DNA of 64,000 nucleotides from Haloferax litoreum. GTDB lineage: Archaea > Halobacteriota > Halobacteria > Halobacteriales > Haloferacaceae. Below the pieces are notes generated by a model. It searched no databases. It worked only from the letters and a program-made list of their open reading frames with translations, and was not told where the DNA came from. The position numbers and the translations under genes are program-made. The stretch is from the NCBI RefSeq assembly GCF_009674605.1, contig NZ_WKJO01000001.1, positions 1,612,001-1,676,000 of the forward strand, read 5' to 3'. Shown here one piece after another: positions 10,012 through 18,991 of this stretch. Position 1 is the stretch's first letter. The number at the start of each line of letters is the position of its first letter.

Positions 10012-10081
10012 GCGTTTGCAATTGGATACACATCCAATCGCGCGACTGCGTGCGATTGAGTGTGCACTGACTTGCAAACGC
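10012..10081. repeat. Nested inverted repeats between the RuvC-like gene and radB
   Basis: GCGTTTGCAA at 10012-10021 is repeated in perfect inverted form at 10072-10081. Nested within is ATTGGAT (10021-10027) facing ATCCAAT (10032-10038). The pair lies in the 187-base divergent intergenic region, 70 bases or more before the radB start. It could be a double operator or an untranslated hairpin. No sequence around it looks coding. Confidence 0.6.
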
Positions 10082-10150
10082 GACTATAGTCGCCGGTCCG
10101 CCGCCGGGTGGACCGAGGACTTTTTCGGTCGGTGGCGCGCACTTCCGTCC

Positions 10151-10840
10151 GTGACAGAGCCAGTCTCCACCGGATGTGCCTCGCTCGACGACCTGCTCGA
10201 CGGTGGGTTCGAACGCGGCACCGTCACGCAAGTGTACGGACCACCGGCCGCAGGGAAGACGAACGTCGCTCTCTCGGCGGCCGTCAACGTCGCCGCCGCG
10301 GGCGGGACCGTCGTCTACATCGACACCGAGGGGTTGTCCGTAGATCGCTTCCAGCAACTCGCCGAAGCGGCCGCCCCCGCCGACGTGGAGACTGTGACTT
10401 CGCGATTGATGATCAGCGAGGCGTACGACTTCGAAGACCAGGAAGAGGCCGTCCGCGACGCCGAAGAGTTCGTCGAACAGGCGGACCTCATCGTCGTCGA
10501 CTCCGCGACGGGTTTCTATCGACTCGAACGGACGGCCGAGGGCGACGGTGGTGAATCGCTCCGACGCGTCGCGCGACAGGTGACGCACCTCCTCTCACTC
10601 GCACGAAAACACGACTTGGCCGTCGTCTTGACGAATCAGGTGTACTCCGACCCCGAAACCGACCGAACACGGGCCCTCGGTGGCCACACGCTCGAACATT
10701 GGACTGGGACCGTGCTTCGTCTCGACCGCTTCCGCGGCGGGAACCGACGAGCGACGCTGGAAAAACACCGAGCCAAACCGGCTGGTGAGACGGCGACGTT
10801 CAAGATTACGGACCGCGGCCTCGCCAGCACCGAGTTCTAA
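10151..10840 (+). CDS. radB: DNA repair and recombination protein RadB
   Basis: This 229-residue RecA-family ATPase is the RadA paralogue found in euryarchaea. Walker A is GPPAAGKTNVAL, Walker B is LIVVDSATGFYRLE, and the C-terminal region has the RecA-fold segment VVLTNQVYSDP. It lacks the N-terminal helix-hairpin-helix domain of RadA, as expected for RadB, which acts as a recombination mediator. The start is assigned to GTG 10151 (VTEPVSTGCASLDDLLDGGF). The frame extends 45 codons further up to 10016, but that part runs through the inverted repeats and does not look coding. A GACTTTTT box lies about 30 bases before the GTG. Confidence 0.92.
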   Translation: MTEPVSTGCASLDDLLDGGFERGTVTQVYGPPAAGKTNVALSAAVNVAAAGGTVVYIDTEGLSVDRFQQLAEAAAPADVETVTSRLMISEAYDFEDQEEAVRDAEEFVEQADLIVVDSATGFYRLERTAEGDGGESLRRVARQVTHLLSLARKHDLAVVLTNQVYSDPETDRTRALGGHTLEHWTGTVLRLDRFRGGNRRATLEKHRAKPAGETATFKITDRGLASTEF

Positions 10841-10888
10841 GAAAAGAGGTCGACGGGGGTGGGCCCGTACCACCCCGGAGTGCGTTGC

Positions 10889-12031
10889 TTACAGTTCGTT
10901 CAGTTTGCGCAGCAGTTGGCCGCGGTAGCGCTCGTCCGCTTCGAAGCCTTTCACTTCGAGGACGTTGCGTTCGAGTTTGTCCAGTGCGACGTGGAACGCG
11001 TGTTCAGAGCCGTAGCCCTCGCCACTGCCGGCCAGTTGTCCGTGGCTGGTGCGGAGGCGAATCTGGCACTGGATGAGGGGCGTACCGCGGAGTTTCTCTT
11101 TGTGTTCGTGGAAGCGAACGTGGGCGTGGTGGACGTTCATCCGCTGGTACTTGTCCGCCACCTCGGTGATGGCCGAGACGATGTCGGTGCGGTCGAGCGT
11201 CTCCAGCAGGCCGATGTTCGTGACCTGCACGTCCATGTGTTCTTCTTCGGTGAACGTGAGTGCGCGGAGCACGTCGGTCTTGGTCAGCACGCCGAGGACT
11301 TCGCCGTCGTCGTCTTCAGGGGTGACGATGAGACCTGCGATGTCGTTTTCGAGCATCCGAGCGACTGCGTCACGGACGCTCTCTCCGGGCGTCGCGGTGA
11401 GCGCGGGACTCGTCATCAGGTCGTAGACCGGTAGGTCGAGCATCCGGTCGGTGTCACCGCGACGGTCTTGCTTCCCCTGTCGCCCTTCGTCGCGAACCAT
11501 GAACTCAACGAGGTCGTAGGTGGTCAGCACGCCGGCGAGTCGTCCGTCACCGCCGATGACCGGGAGACGCGAGATGCCGTGTTCGCGGAGTCGGTTGATG
11601 GCCTGTCCGAGGTGGTCACGTTCGCCGATGGTGACCACGTCGTTGGTGTAGATTTGCTCGACGGTCAGCGCGTCGAGATTCTCGAGAACGGCTTCGAGGA
11701 TGCCGTTCTGCGTGATGATGCCGTACTGCTGTGCGCCCTCGTAGACGGGGGCGACTTTGGTGTCTCCCTCGACGAGCATGCGTGCGACTTCGCGCACGTC
11801 CTCGTGTCGGTCTATTTTCGGGACCGCTTTCGTCAGCGCAGCGGCTTTCGTGTTGTCTTCGACGTGCGAGTTGATGAGTTGCTTCTCACCGATGACACCC
11901 GCGTAGTCGCCGTCTTCCACGACGATGATGCCCTTAGGGTTTTCCCGCTCGAAGATAGAGCGGACTTTGCCTAATCGCTCGTTAACGTCGACCTCGATGA
12001 AATCAGGAGTGGCGATATCAGCAATATCCAT
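10889..12031 (-). CDS. CBS-domain protein fused to an HPF-like ribosome-associated domain
   Basis: This 380-residue soluble protein has four CBS repeats in about the first 265 residues (for example IATPDFIEVDVNERLGKVRS and DLPVYDLMTSPALTATPGE), forming two Bateman modules that usually bind adenine nucleotides. The last 115 residues (MDVQVTNIGLLETLDRTDIV to the end) have the layout of hibernation-promoting factors: HHAHVRFHEHKEK, then a strand with IQCQIRLRT, then AFHVALDKLERNV. I infer nucleotide-sensing control of ribosome activity. Start ATG 12031 (MDIADIATPDF) is preceded by a TTGTATATCAA promoter element at about 25 bases; an upstream extension of 26 codons is less likely. Confidence 0.85.
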   Translation of the reverse strand: MDIADIATPDFIEVDVNERLGKVRSIFERENPKGIIVVEDGDYAGVIGEKQLINSHVEDNTKAAALTKAVPKIDRHEDVREVARMLVEGDTKVAPVYEGAQQYGIITQNGILEAVLENLDALTVEQIYTNDVVTIGERDHLGQAINRLREHGISRLPVIGGDGRLAGVLTTYDLVEFMVRDEGRQGKQDRRGDTDRMLDLPVYDLMTSPALTATPGESVRDAVARMLENDIAGLIVTPEDDDGEVLGVLTKTDVLRALTFTEEEHMDVQVTNIGLLETLDRTDIVSAITEVADKYQRMNVHHAHVRFHEHKEKLRGTPLIQCQIRLRTSHGQLAGSGEGYGSEHAFHVALDKLERNVLEVKGFEADERYRGQLLRKLNEL

Positions 12032-12410
12032 AATACATCTTGATATACAACGTGTCCTCTCTTGAAACTTCGTCCCGTTTCCACCCCACAAGAACCACCG
12101 AAATCGCAAGGCGTCGGCGAGTCTGAACGGTCGAATTCTGACGACTGACGGGCTGTGTGTCTCATTACCATACTCACAGAGGGTGGAAGATGATTGTTGG
12201 CAGACACTCCCCGACGACGACCACTAGGCTGGTCGTGCGCGACGACCCGAAAATCCCCGGCAATTTTGGTCTCATAACGGACGAAAAGCCGTACCTTGGC
12301 CGAACGAATGTTCTCCTAATTCGGAAGGTAGGACCGTCATAACTCCTGATATTCGGATATCTAGTCGCTCCATACTTACACGCTTTCCGACCGTTCACAT
12401 TTTCAAGAGT
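12032..12410. other. Intergenic region between divergent CBS-HPF and pilus genes
   Basis: These 379 bases contain no convincing gene. The minus-strand promoter of the CBS-HPF gene is seen at 12041-12052 (TATA-like). Before the pilus ATPase there is an AT-rich stretch 12345-12410 with a short dyad GATAT/ATATC at about 12347-12360 and a CATACTTACA box about 35 bases before ATG 12411. A 61-codon frame at 12157-12342 has no supporting features. Confidence 0.5.
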
Positions 12411-14597
12411 ATGGCGACTCCTGACAAGAACACCCAGACCGACCGCCACGAAGGCGAGGAATCGTACCGAGCAGATGGCTCGGGGCGCACCGAACTGGTC
12501 CCGACGACGGGTCCTGACGCGATGGCCGCGCGTGCGATGGAGCTTCCAGTCCCAGCAGCGGCCCGCATCGAGTACGGCCCCGAAGACATCGGTTCCGAGG
12601 CCGAACACTCCGACACAGAGGAGAGAGAGACGCCGGAGACGCTCCGCGAGGTGGTGCTCCGTGAGGTCAAAGCCTTCTTCGCCGACATCGACGACAAGAC
12701 GGCGTTCGCGCCGACCCCGTCGGACGAATTCATCGAAGAGAACTTCTTCGACTTCTCGTTCCTCGAAGGGGTCGAAGACGTCGAACACTACTGGGTGAAC
12801 AAGCCGTTCGCGTTCGTCTCGATTCTCTACGACCACGACCAGCGAGAACACAGATACCACGTGAGCGAACCCATCCTCGACCCCTTCGAGACGTTCGTCC
12901 GTGACGACCTGACGAAGATTCTCCGCAACAGCCTGCTGTACCGTGACCTCGACCACGACGGCGACCGCGAAGACGTGTTCGACGGTGAGGCTCGTGAGAT
13001 AATCTCCGAACACGCCGCGACGGTCGAAGATGGTTCTCTCTGGAAGTTGTTCTACTTCTTGCTCCGCGACTTCATCCACTTCGGCCGTATCGACCCTGTG
13101 ATGCGTGACCCCGGAATCGAGGACATCTCCTGCGACGGTGACGGCGTCCCGGTGTACATCTTCCACGGCGTCTACCGCGACATGCCGACGAACGTCGTCT
13201 TCGACGACGGCGACCTCTCGTCGTACACCATCCGCCTCGCGCAACGCGCGGGCAAGCAGGTGACCGTCTCCGACCCACTCGTCGACGCCAGCCTCCCGGA
13301 TGGCTCTCGCGTGCAGTTGACGCTCGGGTCCGACGTGGCGACCCGCGGGTCGAACTTCACCATCCGGAAGTTCGCGGACGAACCCCTCTCGCCGGTCGAC
13401 CTCGTTCGCTGGAACACCTTCAGCGTCGAGCAGATGGCGTACTTCTGGTTGGCTATCGAGAACAACCGCTCGCTCATCTTCGCGGGCGGGACGGGGTCCG
13501 GAAAGACCACCTCGATGAACGCGGTGTCGTTCTTCGTCCCCGGTCACGCGAAGGTCGTCTCCATCGAGGACACCCGCGAGATTACCCTGCCGCACGAGAA
13601 CTGGATTCAGTCGGTCACGCGCGACACCTTCACGGCCGATGGCCGCGGTGAAGTCTCGATGTATGCGCTCTTGCAGGCCGCCCTGCGACAGCGTCCCGAG
13701 TACCTCCTCGTCGGTGAGATTCGGACGGAAGAGCGCGTCGCACTGACTTTCTTCCACTCGATTGCGACGGGACACACCGCGTACACGACGTTCCACGCGG
13801 ACTCGTCGGAAGGGGTCGTCCACCGCATGCGCAACGAACCGCTCGGTGTGCCCTCGCAGATGCTGTCGGACCTCGACATCATCTCCGTCCAGAAGCAGAT
13901 TCACCTCGACGGCGACCGGACGCGCCGCAACATCGCTGTCACCGAAATCGTCGGCGTCGACCACGAAGGCGAAGTCGAACTCCGCGACGTGTTCAAGCGA
14001 AACCCGACCAACGACGCGCACGAACGAGTCGGCGAGTCGAAGATTCTCGACGAAATCGCCGCAGAGCGCGGGTGGACTCAGGCCGAACTCCAGTACGAAC
14101 TCGACATTCGTGCCGACGTGCTTCGCTACATCGCCGCACAGGGAATCGACGACTACCGCGCCGTGTCGGCGATGATTCGCCGGTTCGAACGTGACCGCGA
14201 GAGCCTCCTCGCCCACGTCTACGCGGAAACCTCGCTCGCGACCGTCGAATCTGACGAAGACGATGACGCTTCGGACGGTGGCACCGCCGAACCCGACGCT
14301 GCTGAACCGCTGGACGACGTCGAACTCGCCGCAGAAGCAGAGGAGATTCTCTCGGACCTGTTCGACATCGAAGTCGGCGGCCCCAAGGACGGGGACGCCA
14401 CTGGAGACGACGAATCAGTCGACGACGACCACGCCGCTGACGACGCTGTCGGCGACGCGGCCAGCGACGATGACGCCGCCGAACCTCCCGAGGCAGACGA
14501 CACGACGACCGACCACACGTCCGAGGAAGACGCCGACGCGTCTGCTGATGACGACGTGAGCGACGAGACCGATTCGGAGGACGACGATGCCCGCTGA
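12411..14597 (+). CDS. Type II/IV secretion-type ATPase of an archaeal pilus system (PilB-like)
   Basis: This 728-residue GspE/VirB11-type ATPase is expected to drive assembly of a type IV-like pilus at the inner face of the membrane. Walker A is FAGGTGSGKTTSMNA near residue 357, the aspartate box is VVSIEDTREI, Walker B is EYLLVGEIRTEE near 430, and the histidine box is TGHTAYTTFHADS. The final 120 residues are an extremely acidic low-complexity tail (Asp/Glu/Ala) after the ATPase core, which is a haloarchaeal-type embellishment. It overlaps the next gene by 11 bases, indicating translational coupling. The start ATG at 12411 is the first in frame. Confidence 0.9.
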   Translation: MATPDKNTQTDRHEGEESYRADGSGRTELVPTTGPDAMAARAMELPVPAAARIEYGPEDIGSEAEHSDTEERETPETLREVVLREVKAFFADIDDKTAFAPTPSDEFIEENFFDFSFLEGVEDVEHYWVNKPFAFVSILYDHDQREHRYHVSEPILDPFETFVRDDLTKILRNSLLYRDLDHDGDREDVFDGEAREIISEHAATVEDGSLWKLFYFLLRDFIHFGRIDPVMRDPGIEDISCDGDGVPVYIFHGVYRDMPTNVVFDDGDLSSYTIRLAQRAGKQVTVSDPLVDASLPDGSRVQLTLGSDVATRGSNFTIRKFADEPLSPVDLVRWNTFSVEQMAYFWLAIENNRSLIFAGGTGSGKTTSMNAVSFFVPGHAKVVSIEDTREITLPHENWIQSVTRDTFTADGRGEVSMYALLQAALRQRPEYLLVGEIRTEERVALTFFHSIATGHTAYTTFHADSSEGVVHRMRNEPLGVPSQMLSDLDIISVQKQIHLDGDRTRRNIAVTEIVGVDHEGEVELRDVFKRNPTNDAHERVGESKILDEIAAERGWTQAELQYELDIRADVLRYIAAQGIDDYRAVSAMIRRFERDRESLLAHVYAETSLATVESDEDDDASDGGTAEPDAAEPLDDVELAAEAEEILSDLFDIEVGGPKDGDATGDDESVDDDHAADDAVGDAASDDDAAEPPEADDTTTDHTSEEDADASADDDVSDETDSEDDDAR

Positions 14598-16716
14598 CTC
14601 CCCCTCTTCGGTCCCGCTGCCCGACTACGAAGTCGAGCAGTACTTCCCACGCGAACACTTCGACGACTCGCCCGAAGACGTCCGTCGCCTCCGCGAGCGC
14701 TACGGGTACATTCGCACGTACTTCAAGCGCCACCCCGCGGGGCACCGTGACCTCCAGCGCTGGTTGAACCAGACGCGAATCGGGACGACCTACGACGTTT
14801 ACCTCACGCAATCCGTGAAACTGGCGCTCGTCGCCGCGGCACTCGGGTCGCTCCTCGGACTCGCTGTGACGCTCGTCCTCACCCAGATGGGTGTGCTCGC
14901 GAACGCGTCGAGTCCCGTGCGAGTCGGCGTCGGTTACAACCTCATCGCGCCGTTGCTCCCGTACAAGGTCCTCATCCTCGGGACACTCCTCGTACTCCTG
15001 CTCGGCGGACTAGCCGGTGCCGGGACCTACTATGCGCGGTACTACCTGCCGCGGAGTCGCGCCGAGATGCGTGGCCGCAGCGTCGACATCCTGCTCCCGC
15101 ACGCAATCGTCTACATGTACGCCCTCAGCCACGGTGGGATGAGCTTCCTCGAAGTCATCCGCTCCGTGGCGGATGCGCCCGACTACGGCGAGGTGTCTCG
15201 CGAGTTCGAAATGATAGACCGCGACATGAAACTGTTCGGGAACGACCTGTTCACGGCGCTCCGCAACGCGCGGAACCTGACGCCGTCTCTCAACTTCGAA
15301 CAGTTCCTCGACGACTTGCTGTCGGTTCTCGACTCCGGTGGCGACGTCACCGCGTTCTTGGACCGCGAGTCGTCGACCTACCTCGAAGAAGCACGTGACG
15401 AACAGGAAGACTTCATCGAGACGCTCTCGATGCTTTCCGAGGTGTTCGTCGCAGCGTTCGTCGCCGCACCACTGCTGCTCATCGTCACCCTGATGGTCAT
15501 CAGTTTCCTCGGCGGCAACACGCTCGTCCAACTGTACGCGCTGAACTACCTCATCTTCCCGCTGGGGATGGCGTTGTTCTTGCTCCTCATCGACGTGCTG
15601 TCGGCCCCGTACACGCAGGACACGGTCCGAACGAAACACGACAGCACAATCGTCCAAGAGATTTGGACGACTCTCCGGGAGTTGGGCGCTGTCGCCCGCC
15701 GTGAGATAGAACGTGCCCGTGAGGAACGCTGGGGTGACTCCAACACGATTGCCTCTGACGGAGGCGTCGTCGACGCTCGCTACGACCACTACCGCCGTGC
15801 GAACGTCGTCTCGGACCTCCGCGAACTCGTCGGCGACCCGGTCGACATCATGCGCCGACAACCGTACCTCTCGGCCGTCATCACGGTGCCCATCGCACTC
15901 GTCGCACCTCTCGCCGCCGTCTCCTTCGGCCTCGCGACGCCGAGTATCGACGCCATGCTGGCCGACCCGTACAACACGACTGTCTGGTTGGTCGTCCTCC
16001 CGTTCGCCATCGTCGCCATCCCGCTCACCGTGTTCCACGAACTTCGAACCCGCCGCGAGCGAACCCTCGAACAGCGCTTCCCCGACACGCTCAACCTGCT
16101 GTCGAGTGCGAACCAGATGGGTATCCCGCTCGTCGAAGCACTCGCACTCGTCTCGCGGTGGTCGAGCGGTGCCCTCGCCGACGAACTTCGCGCGCTCCGT
16201 AACGACATCAGCTGGAACTACGACGCCCACACGGCGCTCATGGCCTTCGCCAGTCGCCTCGACGTCCCGCAACTCTCGCGGGTCATCCGCCTCATCGCCA
16301 GCGGTGGTCGAACGAGTGGTGACCTCTCGCGAGTTCTCAGCGTCGCCGCCGAAGACACGCGGAATCGGTACAAACTGGAGAAATCCCGCCGTCGCGCGAT
16401 GGGGTCGTACATCGCAATCGTCGTGATGGGCTACCTCGTGTACCTGTTCGTCATCCTGATGCTGGGTGCGAGTTACCTCGGCCCCCTCGCCGAGATGACC
16501 GTGCCCACCACGGCGTCGAACGGCCAATCCGTCCCCATCGCAATCGCGTCCGTCCCACTCGCCAACTTCCACGTGGTGTTCTTCCACTCCGCGCTGGTCC
16601 AGGCGGTGGGCAGTGGACTCCTCGCCGGAAAGTTAGCCGACAACAGTGCCCTCAGTGGCCTCAAGTACGCCCTCGGACTGTCCGCGCTGGCGCTCGTCGC
16701 CTTCGCATTGGTGTAG
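14587..16716 (+). CDS. Pilus platform membrane protein (PilC/TadC-like, T2SSF domains)
   Basis: This 709-residue integral membrane protein contains two type II secretion F (GspF/TadC) modules separated by membrane helices. The modules are helical bundles such as DILLPHAIVYMYALSHGGMS and FPDTLNLLSSANQMGIPLVE. Hydrophobic helices lie around residues 80-100, 120-145, 285-330, 430-490 and 610-709. It should form the membrane platform on which the partner ATPase acts. It starts inside the end of the ATPase gene and its stop is 4 bases from the next start, so all belong to one operon. Confidence 0.9.
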   Translation: MPADSPSSVPLPDYEVEQYFPREHFDDSPEDVRRLRERYGYIRTYFKRHPAGHRDLQRWLNQTRIGTTYDVYLTQSVKLALVAAALGSLLGLAVTLVLTQMGVLANASSPVRVGVGYNLIAPLLPYKVLILGTLLVLLLGGLAGAGTYYARYYLPRSRAEMRGRSVDILLPHAIVYMYALSHGGMSFLEVIRSVADAPDYGEVSREFEMIDRDMKLFGNDLFTALRNARNLTPSLNFEQFLDDLLSVLDSGGDVTAFLDRESSTYLEEARDEQEDFIETLSMLSEVFVAAFVAAPLLLIVTLMVISFLGGNTLVQLYALNYLIFPLGMALFLLLIDVLSAPYTQDTVRTKHDSTIVQEIWTTLRELGAVARREIERAREERWGDSNTIASDGGVVDARYDHYRRANVVSDLRELVGDPVDIMRRQPYLSAVITVPIALVAPLAAVSFGLATPSIDAMLADPYNTTVWLVVLPFAIVAIPLTVFHELRTRRERTLEQRFPDTLNLLSSANQMGIPLVEALALVSRWSSGALADELRALRNDISWNYDAHTALMAFASRLDVPQLSRVIRLIASGGRTSGDLSRVLSVAAEDTRNRYKLEKSRRRAMGSYIAIVVMGYLVYLFVILMLGASYLGPLAEMTVPTTASNGQSVPIAIASVPLANFHVVFFHSALVQAVGSGLLAGKLADNSALSGLKYALGLSALALVAFALV

Positions 16717-16720
16717 AACC

Positions 16721-18979
16721 ATGACTCACAAACAACCCTCCAAACACACACAACCGCCACTCAGGCACGTCTCGCGCGGACTCGTCGCACGCTTCGGAAG
16801 CGACTGCTCGCACCTTCACTCCGACCAGCGGGGCGCATCGGCCATCCTCGGTACGATGTTCGCGTTCGCGCTCGTCGTCTCCGTCGTCGCTATGGTGCAG
16901 GTCTCGGCCGTTCCCGCGTGGAACCAACAGACCGAATTCGAGCACCTGACCGAAGCAGAGCGCGACTTTGCGGCGCTCGACGAGAGCGTCGCTGCCGCAT
17001 CGATGGGGACACAAAGCCGCGCCTCCGTCGAGGCCGGCGTCAACTACCCCACCCGTGCGTTGTTCCTCTCTCCGGCGGGAGGCGCTGGCACCGTTCGAAC
17101 GACCTCTCCAGCGACTGTGACAATTTCCAACGTCAACGCCACGACGAGTGGGACCGCCGAGTACTGGGACGGCACGGACAAGACGTTCGACGCTCAGTCG
17201 CTCACCTTCCAGCCCGATTACCAGTACCTCCAGTCGAGCCCTGTGTTCACGCACGAAGGGATTGTCCAGTACACGGCGTACTCCGACGGAACCAGTCAGT
17301 CGGAAGTCGGCGCGACCCAGTCGCTCGTCGACGGGAACAGAATCTCACTGGTGCTCCTCGAAGGGAACATCGACACTGCATCAGGCGAGGCGATGACGCT
17401 CAGCGTCACGCCGCTCAGTGCGGGGACTGACTACATCACGGTGACTGATGGGGACGGACCAATCAGTATCTCCGTCCCGACCCACCTCTCGAACGAGACG
17501 TGGCACGAACTCCTCGAAGACGAACCGAACGTGCTGTCTGTCTCGTACGACGACAGCACCGACCCACACGTGGTGACTGTGACGCTCGTCCCCGGAAAGG
17601 AGTACGACCTCCACATCGCCCGTGTTGGCATCGATACGCACGGAACCTTGCAGGACCCGGTCTACATCGTCGACATCGCCGGTGACGACGCAGTCGTCCC
17701 TCCCGGTGCGACCCACCGAGCAGTTGTCGAGGTCCGTGACGCACAGAACAACCCCGTTCCAAACGCCGTCGTCCGTGTGGACGACGCTGGGACCGACGGC
17801 GACGTTCGGGCGCGCGACGGCGACAGCATCAAGACCAGAACTGACGCGAACGGTCGCGCCACGTTCCTCTACCGCGCACCTGACAGCATATCGAGTCTCT
17901 TCGGCGACGACGGAACGAACGGCATCGTCGAAGACCAGTTCGACGTCGAGGTTCTCGACGAGAACCTGACCACTGTCGATAGCGTCACCTTCGACATCGA
18001 ACTCCGCGAAGGGAGTTCGTCCACGACGCGTCGCGGCCTCGTCGCGGCCGTCGACGACCCCGGGTTCGCCTACGACGATAAGAACAGAAACGGGCTGTAT
18101 GATGGGAATGACACGAGGGTGCCGTTCGAAGAAGGAACGTACGAGGCTACCGTCGGCGTCCTCGTTGTCCCACCAAGTAACGGCACTATCATCTCGGACG
18201 ACTCGATTACGTTCATTGGGAACGGAGTCTCCTTGCACACTGACGCGGTGTCGACTAACGGAGACATCAAAGTCAACGGCAGGGGCCACCCCGTGAAAGC
18301 CATTGGTGTGAGTCTCACCGCTCCTAGTGGGGTCATCGACGTCGAGACAAGTAGTACTGTAGACGTTACGGGGGCTTCACTCTCTGCTGATGGGGAGATT
18401 ACCGTGAGCGGTGACCTCGGTGTCAACCTAAAAAGTGCCGGGTTGACCAACTACAAAGGTGGGAAGAGCAAGGCCATCTCGGTCGCCTCGTCAGATGGGT
18501 TTGTGGACGGCAAAAATGTCGACATCTCCAGTCAAAAGAACATCAACATCACCGGCGACAAGGGTGTCGACCTCGCTGGGGCAGGACTCTCAGCGGCCCA
18601 GAGCCAGTCCTCAATCACGATTGGGTCGGATAACGGTAAAGCCAACTTCGACGGTATTGTCGCCCTTGTCGACGGCGACTTCAACAGCACCATCGACGGG
18701 AGTATCTCCCTCGTCGGAGCGAACATCGCATCGACCAAGAGCGAAGATATCACAATCGCCTCGACCACCGGCAAGCTATCCGGAAAGGAAGCCGCCATCG
18801 TCACCGGTGGAGACGTCACGCTCAAAGCGACGTCATCGTACATCACTCTCCCCCGGTCGAATATCGATGGTAACTTCGTCACGATTGACGCCGGCACGTA
18901 CGTCGACCTAACAGATGCTACCTACCCGAAAGAAGCCGACGGTGACTCCGATATCGACCCAGACCCGGTGGGGGAATAG
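16721..18979 (+). CDS. Large pilin-like surface protein with long beta-rich C-terminus
   Basis: This is a 752-residue predicted surface protein. Residues 36-62 (DQRGASAILGTMFAFALVV and onward) give a charged RG followed by a hydrophobic helix, as in archaeal type IV pilins, where prepilin peptidase would cut after the glycine. After about residue 390 there is an Ig-like repeat (ATHRAVVEVRDAQNNPVPNA), and the last 230 residues form a run of short strand repeats rich in Gly, Ser, Asp and Ile (such as VDVTGASLSADGEITVSG), resembling adhesin beta-helices. It is far larger than a normal pilin. The start at 16721, four bases after the platform gene, is chosen over an in-frame position 25 codons upstream. 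GC falls in the last 900 bases. Confidence 0.8.
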   Translation: MTHKQPSKHTQPPLRHVSRGLVARFGSDCSHLHSDQRGASAILGTMFAFALVVSVVAMVQVSAVPAWNQQTEFEHLTEAERDFAALDESVAAASMGTQSRASVEAGVNYPTRALFLSPAGGAGTVRTTSPATVTISNVNATTSGTAEYWDGTDKTFDAQSLTFQPDYQYLQSSPVFTHEGIVQYTAYSDGTSQSEVGATQSLVDGNRISLVLLEGNIDTASGEAMTLSVTPLSAGTDYITVTDGDGPISISVPTHLSNETWHELLEDEPNVLSVSYDDSTDPHVVTVTLVPGKEYDLHIARVGIDTHGTLQDPVYIVDIAGDDAVVPPGATHRAVVEVRDAQNNPVPNAVVRVDDAGTDGDVRARDGDSIKTRTDANGRATFLYRAPDSISSLFGDDGTNGIVEDQFDVEVLDENLTTVDSVTFDIELREGSSSTTRRGLVAAVDDPGFAYDDKNRNGLYDGNDTRVPFEEGTYEATVGVLVVPPSNGTIISDDSITFIGNGVSLHTDAVSTNGDIKVNGRGHPVKAIGVSLTAPSGVIDVETSSTVDVTGASLSADGEITVSGDLGVNLKSAGLTNYKGGKSKAISVASSDGFVDGKNVDISSQKNINITGDKGVDLAGAGLSAAQSQSSITIGSDNGKANFDGIVALVDGDFNSTIDGSISLVGANIASTKSEDITIASTTGKLSGKEAAIVTGGDVTLKATSSYITLPRSNIDGNFVTIDAGTYVDLTDATYPKEADGDSDIDPDPVGE

Positions 18980-18991
18980 GAGGCCACAGAC

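Noticed and set aside
12174-14216. A 680-codon frame opposite the pilus ATPase gene, and similarly 15010-16587 opposite the platform gene.
   Set aside because: Both mirror well-supported genes, are Arg/Val/Asp-rich and carry no recognisable domain.
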